Shown one piece after another: positions 1 to 5,262 of a stretch of DNA of 7,035 bases; position 1 is the first letter of the stretch; every line of letters begins with the position of its first letter. The DNA lies in the NCBI GenBank assembly GCA_900766575.1, contig CAAFVW010000067.1, forward strand, positions 1-7,035, read 5' to 3'. Origin of the DNA: Lachnospiraceae bacterium (GTDB taxonomy: Bacteria > Bacillota > Clostridia > Lachnospirales > Lachnospiraceae). The position numbers were made by a program, and so were the translations under genes. Below the pieces are notes generated by a model. The model searched no databases. It was given only the letters and a program-made list of their open reading frames with translations, and was not told the DNA's origin.

Positions 1-21
1 AAACTAACGGAGAATTTATTT

Positions 22-1146
22 ATGAAGGTACTGATCTTATCCACCGGAACCGGTGAGGGACATAATTCCGCTGCAAAAGCGGTGAAAGAACAGTTTGAAA
101 AACGGGGCATTCCCTGTGAACTGGCGGATGTACTTAATTTTGCTTCGGACAAGGCCAGCGCTTACGGACGCCGGATCTACATCTGGAGCACGGTCCGGGC
201 GAAAAAGGTGTTCGCAGGAGCGTACCGGGTAGGCAGGGCCATTTCGTCTGCCAGATTAAAGTCACCGGTATATTTTGCCAACGCTTTGTATGCGGATAAG
301 CTGTGCAGCTATATCACAGAAAACGGATATGATACAGTGGTAATGCCGCATCTGTTCCCGGCTGAGGCAATGACCTGGCTGCAACGGCAGCATAAGCTGG
401 ATGTACAGACTTATTTTATTGCCACGGATTATACCTGTATTCCTTTTACCGAGGAGACACGGGTAGATTATTATTTTATTCCTCACGAGGAACTGGCAAC
501 GGAATTTATCAAGAGGGGAATCCCGGCAGAGAAGCTGGTTCCCACGGGAATTCCGGTGTCAGAACGGTTTCTGCATCTTCCGGCGCAGGCGGAGGCGAGG
601 AAATACCTCGGGATTCCGATGAATACTCTCTGTATTCTCATAATGACGGGAAGTATGGGATATGGCCGTGTGGAAAGCATGACGGCAAAGCTGGTGGAGC
701 AGACTGACGCGGATACCCATCTGTATATCCTTGGGGGAACCAATGAAGAACTGAAGAAGACACTCCGAGATACCTATGCCAATACAGAGCGGGTGCATGT
801 GCTGGATTTTACCACGGAAGCGCATCTCTACATGGCAGCGGCGGATATTTTGTTCACCAAACCGGGAGGACTGACCTCTACGGAAGCGGTGGCTGCGAAA
901 GCTGCATTGGTACACACTAAGCCGATCCCCGGATGTGAGGATCGTAATGTTGCTTTTTTCACACAACATGGGATGTCTGTATCAGGAGATACGGAGGATG
1001 CCGTGATACAAAAGGGACTAAAGCTTCTACGGGATCCGGAGGCACAGGCCGAAATGCGGAAGTGTCAGGAAAAATACGGAAAGCCTTATGCGGCGGATGC
1101 AGTCTGTGAATTCATCTGCGGACAAAAGGGAGCAGTGAAACAATAG
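22..1146 (+). CDS. UgtP/MGDG-synthase-type glycolipid glycosyltransferase (GT28-like)
   Basis: A 374-residue GT-B-fold glycosyltransferase, probably moving a sugar from a UDP-sugar to diacylglycerol at the inner face of the membrane to make glycolipid or lipoteichoic-acid anchor. The N-terminal MGDG-synthase-like domain opens with a glycine-rich loop, GTGEGHNSAA (residues 9-18), typical of the family. Further landmarks are ATDYTCIP (134-141), TGIPV (175-179), TGSMGYG (209-215) and, in the nucleotide-sugar-binding C-terminal domain, TKPGGLTSTEA (279-289). The following PGCEDRN loop (303-309) has Cys305 where UgtP and plant MGDG synthases usually have Gln. There is no signal peptide or membrane helix, as expected for a peripheral enzyme. 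The ATG at 22 is preceded by GGAG at 9-12 with a 9-base gap. The PlsY-like gene starts 41 bases downstream on the same strand, which suggests one lipid operon. The family is secure; the exact sugar and acceptor are inferred. Confidence 0.88.
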   Translation: MKVLILSTGTGEGHNSAAKAVKEQFEKRGIPCELADVLNFASDKASAYGRRIYIWSTVRAKKVFAGAYRVGRAISSARLKSPVYFANALYADKLCSYITENGYDTVVMPHLFPAEAMTWLQRQHKLDVQTYFIATDYTCIPFTEETRVDYYFIPHEELATEFIKRGIPAEKLVPTGIPVSERFLHLPAQAEARKYLGIPMNTLCILIMTGSMGYGRVESMTAKLVEQTDADTHLYILGGTNEELKKTLRDTYANTERVHVLDFTTEAHLYMAAADILFTKPGGLTSTEAVAAKAALVHTKPIPGCEDRNVAFFTQHGMSVSGDTEDAVIQKGLKLLRDPEAQAEMRKCQEKYGKPYAADAVCEFICGQKGAVKQ

Positions 1147-1187
1147 GAAGAATAAGTGCGGAAGCAAAGGAGAGACAGGAACTCAAG

Positions 1188-1808
1188 ATGATCATACGGG
1201 AACTGGGAATGACAGTCTTCGGATTGTTATGCGGAAGTATATTGTTCGGCAGGGCATTGCCGAAGTGGATCAAAGGAATTGACGTCACTGAGGTCAGCAA
1301 CGATCATAATCCGGGGACTGCCAATGCCATGAAATACGCAGGAGTGCCTGTCGGGATTCTGTGCCTGCTGGGAGATCTGTTAAAGGGAGCACTGCCGGTA
1401 TACGTGGCAGTTGGCATGGGGCTTGTGACAGACAGCTGGTTCCCGCTTATCATGGTGGCACCAGTGCTGGGGCATGCCTATTCCCTGTTTTATCATGGGA
1501 ACGGAGGCAAAGCCATTGCGGTATCCTTCGGCGTGTTGATCGGACTGGCACCGGTACAGCCGGAACTGCTGCTGTTGCTGATCATATTGTATTTGTCGGG
1601 GTCTGCCCTTCTGATCAGACCGCACACCAGAAGAACCCGTATCACTTATATCTTTTTTGCCGTGGGAGCAGCGGTTCTGTTGATGATACAGAGAATACCA
1701 CGGCAGGTATTTTGGGGAGCACTTCTGATCTCTGCCATTGTGATCCATAAAAACAGTATCCGTCAGGAGTTTCTGGAGGAGTCGACGGAATCTTTGGAAA
1801 GTCTTTAG
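1188..1808 (+). CDS. Divergent PlsY-like glycerol-3-phosphate acyltransferase
   Basis: A 206-residue multi-pass membrane protein with the layout of PlsY, which acylates glycerol-3-phosphate from acyl-phosphate in the first step of phospholipid synthesis. About six hydrophobic segments are visible (roughly residues 5-20, 52-78, 83-103, 109-140, 152-167, 172-187). Three PlsY signature regions can be matched: NPGTANA (41-47) for the SGNPGATN motif, GDLLKGALP (62-70) for the D-x-x-KG-x-x-P motif, and GHAYSLFYHGNGGKAIA (95-111) for the GH...KGGKG motif. The first motif is degraded: the SGN positions read DHN. This resembles a PlsY-like paralogue common in Clostridia, so ordinary PlsY activity should not be assumed. 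The ATG at 1188 follows AGGA at 1177-1180 with a 7-base gap. The close upstream glycosyltransferase supports a shared role in glycerolipid or glycolipid synthesis. The acidic tail (about 193-206) is probably cytoplasmic. Confidence 0.8.
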   Translation: MIIRELGMTVFGLLCGSILFGRALPKWIKGIDVTEVSNDHNPGTANAMKYAGVPVGILCLLGDLLKGALPVYVAVGMGLVTDSWFPLIMVAPVLGHAYSLFYHGNGGKAIAVSFGVLIGLAPVQPELLLLLIILYLSGSALLIRPHTRRTRITYIFFAVGAAVLLMIQRIPRQVFWGALLISAIVIHKNSIRQEFLEESTESLESL

Positions 1809-1830
1809 AATTTCTTACGGTTTCTCTATA

Positions 1831-1859
1831 TTGACGCATGATATTATATGCCGTATAGT
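1831..1859 (+). promoter_or_regulatory. Sigma-A-type promoter of the PadR operon
   Basis: TTGACG at 1831-1836 and TATAGT at 1854-1859 are separated by exactly 17 bases, a near-consensus housekeeping promoter. Transcription would start at about 1866, leaving a leader of roughly 75 bases before the PadR start codon. The -10 box and part of the spacer lie inside the left arm of the 1841-1894 inverted repeat, so a protein bound there would block polymerase. No terminator is evident between the end of the PlsY-like gene (1808) and this promoter, so some read-through from upstream is possible. Confidence 0.8.
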
Positions 1860-1894
1860 ATAGCCACAGAGCAATACTATACGGCATATAATAT
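1841..1894. repeat. Perfect 21-bp inverted repeat, probable PadR operator
   Basis: The arms at 1841-1861 and 1874-1894 are exact reverse complements, separated by 12 bases. Each arm is itself nearly palindromic around a TATA-N5-TATA core (1845-1857 and 1878-1890), with core centres 33 bp apart, about three helical turns. The dyad centre (1867/1868) coincides with the start site predicted from the promoter. This arrangement fits two repressor dimers on one DNA face. If transcribed, only the right arm and part of the loop would be in the RNA, so it is unlikely to act as an RNA hairpin for this promoter. Transcripts reading through from upstream could fold it, but no T-run follows, so a terminator is unlikely. 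Confidence 0.8.
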
Positions 1895-1940
1895 TGTAAG
1901 GAAAGCCGGATAGCCGCAAATTTAAGAGAGGAGCGATAGG

Positions 1941-2276
1941 ATGCTTTTTAATACAGGAGCAGCTCTGCTGGATGCTATCGTGCTGGCGGTGGTCGCCCGG
2001 GAACCGGAAGGAACCTATGGGTACAAGATCACCCAGGAGGTCCGGCAGGTGATCGAACTGTCGGAATCCACCCTGTATCCCGTGCTTCGGAGACTACAGA
2101 AGGACGAATGTCTGGAGGTCTATGACAGGGAATGCAGCGGCAGGACGAGACGCTATTACAAGGTCACCAGCAGGGGCTGGGCACAGCTTCATTTATATGA
2201 AAGCGAGTGGCGAAGCTACAGCGGGAAGATCACAGGACTGTTTGAGGGAAGACCGGTGAAGAGGTCAGAGGCGTAA
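1941..2276 (+). CDS. PadR-family transcriptional regulator
   Basis: A 111-residue winged-helix repressor of the short PadR (PadR-s1-like) type. The N-terminal helix leads into GTYGYKITQEV (24-34), followed by the recognition-helix region SESTLYPVLRRLQKDECLEV (41-60), which matches the family signature S-x-x-TLYP-x-L-x-RL. The wing is GRTRRYYKVTSRG (67-79), and a short C-terminal helix (about 80-100) should form the dimer. AGAGGAG at 1927-1933 lies 7 bases before the ATG. It is the first gene of a three-gene operon with DUF1700 and DUF4097 proteins, a recurring Firmicutes arrangement in which the PadR protein is thought to be controlled by the membrane partner. A large inverted repeat on its own promoter points to autorepression. 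The inducer is unknown. Confidence 0.92.
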   Translation: MLFNTGAALLDAIVLAVVAREPEGTYGYKITQEVRQVIELSESTLYPVLRRLQKDECLEVYDRECSGRTRRYYKVTSRGWAQLHLYESEWRSYSGKITGLFEGRPVKRSEA

Positions 2277-2302
2277 CGATGCACAGATGGGAGAAAAAAT
2301 AG

Positions 2303-3022
2303 ATGAGTAGAACGGAGTATATGAGGCAGCTGGAGAGCCTGCTGCAAAATATTTCCGCTACAGAGCGGGAAGAAGCGCTACAATATTATAATGAATATTT
2401 TAACGATGCGGGACCGGAGAATGAACAGAATGTCATTGAGGCACTGGGAAATCCGATGAAAGTAGCGGAGAATATTAAAAAAGATATTCTGTGGAACGGG
2501 TACGGAGAGAACAGCTACCAGAGAACAGGAGCCGACAGCCGAGCAGTGATCACTTATCCGGCAGATTCTCAGACAGAAAATGGTAACAACCGTCAGAGTG
2601 ATACGCCGCAAACTGCACAGGCGCAGGTGGTATCTCCACAGAAAAAAGAAGGAATGTCCACCGGTATGATCGTGCTGATCGTCATTTTATGTATTTTGGC
2701 ATCCCCGGTGATCCTGGGAGCAGCTTCCGCCGGTATCGGCGTGGCGGCAGGGCTGATCGCCACATGGTTCGGACTGATCATCGGTTTCGGGGCAACGGCA
2801 GCAGCACTGATACTGGTTCTGATCGCACTGGTGGCAGCAGGGATCATCAGTATGTTTACACATCCCTTTGTGGGAATGTGCCTGATCGGTGCCGGACTGA
2901 TCTGCGGAGGTGTCGGACTTCTGTTCCTGATGCTGACCGTGGCCATGGCGGGAATCGCCACACCGGCGATCTGTTGTTGGATCGGAGGATTATTCCAGAA
3001 AAGAGGTAAAAAAGAAGCATGA
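2303..3022 (+). CDS. DUF1700 (HAAS-type) membrane signalling protein
   Basis: A 239-residue protein with a soluble helical N-terminal domain and a membrane C-terminus. Residues 1-62 carry the DUF1700 hallmark: MSRTEYMRQLESLL, an acidic helix with ALQYYNEYFNDAG (25-37), then IEALGNPMKVAENI (45-58). A polar Gln/Ser/Asn-rich linker (about 64-117) follows, then about four hydrophobic helices (roughly 119-141, 143-163, 165-185, 188-215) and a basic tail, KRGKKEA. The N-terminal domain is known as a partner of PadR regulators and is thought to couple a membrane signal to the repressor. The start at 2303 follows GGGAG at 2289-2293 with a 9-base gap and lies 26 bases after the PadR stop. Its stop overlaps the next start by 4 bases (ATGA), indicating translational coupling. 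The exact signal is unknown. Confidence 0.88.
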   Translation: MSRTEYMRQLESLLQNISATEREEALQYYNEYFNDAGPENEQNVIEALGNPMKVAENIKKDILWNGYGENSYQRTGADSRAVITYPADSQTENGNNRQSDTPQTAQAQVVSPQKKEGMSTGMIVLIVILCILASPVILGAASAGIGVAAGLIATWFGLIIGFGATAAALILVLIALVAAGIISMFTHPFVGMCLIGAGLICGGVGLLFLMLTVAMAGIATPAICCWIGGLFQKRGKKEA

Positions 3023-3993
3023 AAAAATTTATGAAGGGCTGTGCCATCACAGCGTTGATATTAATATTATTGGGACTGATCCTGGGAGTGAGCGGAAGCC
3101 TGGGGAATGGCTCCACGCATTTTTCGCCGGGGGAGATCCTGTCAGCGGTTACCCTGGGAAGAATCTCCGAAGAAAAGGTAGATGACTGGAGTGACGGTGT
3201 GACGGAGCAGATCCGGGAAAATATGGGCGATGTGCACTATGATCTGGAGGACAATGTGGATTATGACTCAGATTATGAAGTTAGGTCGGGAAAGATAGAG
3301 CTGTATGTTCTGGGGGATGACAGTCAGGGCATCACGGATCTACAGGTGCAGGCCGGTGGCTGTGTCATGAAGATTCAGGTGTCAGAGGATAACTGCTTCC
3401 GGGTAGAAGCCGATGGAATGCGAAAGTTCCAGGGATATGTGGAAGGCGGTACGATGGAGATCCGCGGAACCTCAAAAGTAAGCAGCAACAGTGAAGGTAA
3501 TCTGGGCGGTTCCATCTGCCTGTATGTGCCTGAGGGATATTATTTTGAAAATAGCTCTTTGGATCTGGGAGCCGGAAGCCTCAGTGTAGAGGAACTGCAG
3601 ACGGGGGAGCTAGAAGCCAATGTGGGTGCCGGCCAGATGACGTTTGAGAGACTGAATGCTGATCAGGCAGAGTTAGACTGTGGTGCCGGTCAGATGATCG
3701 TAGAAGAACTGAGCAGCCGCGTGGCAGAGGTGTCCGTAGGAATGGGATCCGTCCGTCTGAATGGAGATGTGACCGAACGATTGGACGGAGAGTGCTCCAT
3801 GGGAGAGCTGAAACTGACACTGGCAGGAACGCAGACAGATTTCAACTACGACTTAAGCTGCGGCATGGGTGAACTGAAAGTCGGTGATGACAGTTACAAC
3901 GGCCTGGCACAGGAGAAACAGATCAACAACAACGCTTCTAAAAATATGGAGCTGGAATGTGCTATGGGCAGCGTTGTGGTGGAGTTTGAATAA
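3019..3993 (+). CDS. Membrane-anchored DUF4097-family beta-repeat protein
   Basis: A 324-residue protein with a short basic N-terminus (MKKFMKG), one hydrophobic segment (about 8-26) acting as uncleaved anchor or signal peptide, and a large domain predicted to lie outside the membrane. An acidic stretch (about 50-88) is followed by a beta-rich DUF4097 region. Seven repeats with a G-A/M-G-like core are visible at residues 182, 201, 220, 239, 258, 280 and 313 (for example DLGAGSLSVEEL and NVGAGQMTFERL); the first five are exactly 19 residues apart, as in a stacked beta-solenoid. No catalytic motif is seen, so a sensing, scaffolding or adhesive role is more likely than an enzyme. The start overlaps the DUF1700 stop by ATGA. 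The only nearby SD-like sequence (AGAGG, 3002-3006) is distant, so translation probably depends on coupling; an alternative ATG is at 3031. Confidence 0.85.
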   Translation: MKKFMKGCAITALILILLGLILGVSGSLGNGSTHFSPGEILSAVTLGRISEEKVDDWSDGVTEQIRENMGDVHYDLEDNVDYDSDYEVRSGKIELYVLGDDSQGITDLQVQAGGCVMKIQVSEDNCFRVEADGMRKFQGYVEGGTMEIRGTSKVSSNSEGNLGGSICLYVPEGYYFENSSLDLGAGSLSVEELQTGELEANVGAGQMTFERLNADQAELDCGAGQMIVEELSSRVAEVSVGMGSVRLNGDVTERLDGECSMGELKLTLAGTQTDFNYDLSCGMGELKVGDDSYNGLAQEKQINNNASKNMELECAMGSVVVEFE

Positions 3994-4001
3994 AATATTT
4001 C

Positions 4002-4062
4002 TTGGTATTACCGCCTGAGTGGAGTTGTGATTCCCTCAGGCGGTAATGTTAGAATTCTTTTT
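4002..4062 (+). terminator. Hairpin terminator between convergent operons
   Basis: The arms at 4007-4019 and 4035-4047 form a perfect 13-bp GC-rich stem (ATTACCGCCTGAG and its complement) with a 15-base loop. In the rightward transcript, G-U pairs can extend the stem to about 4002/4052, after which AATTC and five Ts (4058-4062) follow, so it fits a rho-independent terminator for the DUF4097 operon. In the leftward transcript it follows the nuclease stop codon (4049-4051) directly, but the extension is lost and only a delayed TTTT follows, so termination there should be weaker. Confidence 0.65.
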
Positions 4063-5080
4063 CCGGTTTGTGCCATTCCTTCAAAACAGCTTCTACCTGT
4101 GCAATGAGCTGCTCCTTATTTGGAATATAAGAAACATAGCGTGAAGCAAAGATATTGTTGGACAGACCTCCGAGAGCATATTCAGCAGCTACACTGTCTT
4201 TGTCTGTACAAAGGATAATACCGATGGGTGGATTATCATGTTCATCATTTACTTCTGCGGCGTAGTAGTTCAGATACATATTAAGCTGTCCGGCGGCTTC
4301 CGGCGTGAGTTTGGTGGTCTTTAATTCAATCAGCACATACGCCCGGAGAATTTTATTATAGAAAACCATATCCACATAGTAGTGGGTATTGTTCAGGGTA
4401 ATGCGCTGCTGTGTCCCTACAAACATAAAACCGCGACCTAATTCCAATAGGAATTTTTCAATCTGCGCGACCAATGCTTTTTCAAGATCACTTTCCAGCA
4501 TGGGCTTGTTTTCCGGCACACCCAAAAATTCAAAAACATAGGGGTCTTTGATAATGTCGCTTGGTGTAGTCATTTCAATACCTTTTTCCGCAAGGGCAAG
4601 TACTGTTTCCCTGTTTGTCTTTCCTTCTGATAGCAATAACCGTTCATAGAGAGAAGTGGAAATCTGCCGCTTTAGTTCTCGTATGGACCAGCCGGAGTTG
4701 ATGGTTTCCTTTTCATAAAAACTGCGTTTGTCTGGGTCTGAAATCGTCAACAGCTCACAATAATGCGACCACGACAATTTAACAGACACTGTCTGTTGAA
4801 TTTGATAGCTCTGGTAGAAGCGTCGCATAAATTGCAGATTAGAAACAGAAAACCCCTTTCCAAACTCTTTTGTTAATTCTTTTGAAAGCTGTTTTAGTGT
4901 CTGCTTTCCGTAATCCGCCCGGTCTTTATATTTCTGTTCATGTTCAATAATGATCTTTCCTACATTCCAGTAGGTAGACAACAACTCCGTATTTACCTGT
5001 ACCGCCACACGCTGGCGTGCATTTAATAACAATTCTCTGATTTCATTTATCATAGAATCAGTATGTGCCAAATTACTCAA
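4049..5080 (-). CDS. DUF1016/YhcG-type PD-(D/E)XK nuclease
   Basis: A 343-residue protein with the two-domain YhcG layout. The N-terminal DUF1016 helical domain (about residues 10-145 from the TTG start) contains NTELLSTYWNVGKII and DYGKQTLKQLSKEL, followed by NLQFMRRFYQ. The C-terminal PD-(D/E)XK nuclease-like domain (about 185-330) contains LELGRGFMFVGTQQRI, the metal-binding Asp in YYVDMVFY (Asp237), the E-x-K pair in LIELKTTK (Glu252, Lys254) and a downstream GQLNMYLNYY with Gln265; all the expected catalytic residues are present. The TTG at 5080 is preferred because GGAAAGGGGG lies 8 bases upstream; an ATG at 5053 and an upstream ATG at 5155 are alternatives. It is cytosolic and presumably acts on nucleic acid, in repair, restriction or element-related functions; the target is not established. 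It is more AT-rich than its neighbours, with no restriction partner nearby, suggesting transfer as an orphan gene. Confidence 0.87.
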   Translation of the reverse strand: MSNLAHTDSMINEIRELLLNARQRVAVQVNTELLSTYWNVGKIIIEHEQKYKDRADYGKQTLKQLSKELTKEFGKGFSVSNLQFMRRFYQSYQIQQTVSVKLSWSHYCELLTISDPDKRSFYEKETINSGWSIRELKRQISTSLYERLLLSEGKTNRETVLALAEKGIEMTTPSDIIKDPYVFEFLGVPENKPMLESDLEKALVAQIEKFLLELGRGFMFVGTQQRITLNNTHYYVDMVFYNKILRAYVLIELKTTKLTPEAAGQLNMYLNYYAAEVNDEHDNPPIGIILCTDKDSVAAEYALGGLSNNIFASRYVSYIPNKEQLIAQVEAVLKEWHKPEKEF

Positions 5081-5088
5081 TTTTAATG

Positions 5089-5098
5089 CCCCCTTTCC
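5089..5098 (-). promoter_or_regulatory. Strong ribosome binding site deciding a TTG start
   Basis: On the minus strand this reads GGAAAGGGGG, ending 8 bases before TTG at 5080-5078. No comparable site precedes the ATG at 5053, where the upstream bases are AT-rich, nor the ATG at 5155. The protein from the TTG begins MSNLAHTDSMINEI, a plausible DUF1016 start. Confidence 0.6.
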
Positions 5099-5208
5099 AG
5101 ATGGAGGATAGCCAGTATAATATAAAAAAAGAATCGTAGCACACCGCTTAAGCATCCGCTATACGGGATCTCATTTGAGAACAACCACAATTCCTTTTTC
5201 TAGTATAA

Positions 5209-5237
5209 AATATAAAAGAGATGAAGTGAAAAGTCAA
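5209..5237 (-). promoter_or_regulatory. Promoter of the YhcG-type nuclease gene
   Basis: On the minus strand TTGACT (5237-5232) and TATATT (5214-5209) are separated by 17 bases, close to the housekeeping consensus. Transcription would start near 5202 and leave a leader of about 120 bases before the TTG start. This makes the nuclease independent of the kinase gene upstream, which ends only about 25 bases before the -35 box. A TATACT at 5119-5114 could be a second -10, but it has no good -35 partner. Confidence 0.65.
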
Positions 5238-5254
5238 TCGCATCATTGATTTTT
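5229..5254 (-). terminator. Weak AT-rich hairpin after the kinase gene
   Basis: On the minus strand AAAAATCAAT and ATTGACTTTT can pair as a 10-bp stem with one A-C mismatch around a 6-base loop, with a T-run at the end. It lies 8 bases past the kinase stop codon and could be an inefficient terminator. The low GC content makes the stem unstable, and its right arm is also the -35 box of the nuclease promoter. It may be only a by-product of that promoter. Confidence 0.3.
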
Positions 5255-5262
5255 AATACTTC

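Noticed and set aside
1841..1894. The inverted repeat as a transcription terminator for the PlsY-like gene or as a small mobile repeat (MITE)
   Set aside because: No T-run follows on either strand, a strong promoter lies inside its left arm, and no target-site duplication or second copy is seen in the window. An operator explains it better.
2593..2961. Leftward reading frame of 122 codons opposite the DUF1700 membrane region
   Set aside because: Its composition is the mirror of hydrophobic codons on the other strand, and it has no ribosome site or known domain.
5081..5155. N-terminal extension of the nuclease from an ATG at 5155
   Set aside because: No ribosome site is seen before that ATG, the residues do not resemble DUF1016 starts, and a strong SD sits before the TTG at 5080.
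5163..5169. CCGTATAG-like sequence upstream of the nuclease gene (minus strand) shared with the PadR operator arm
   Set aside because: Only about eight bases match, there is no inverted partner, and it lies downstream of the nuclease promoter's predicted start. Probably chance.
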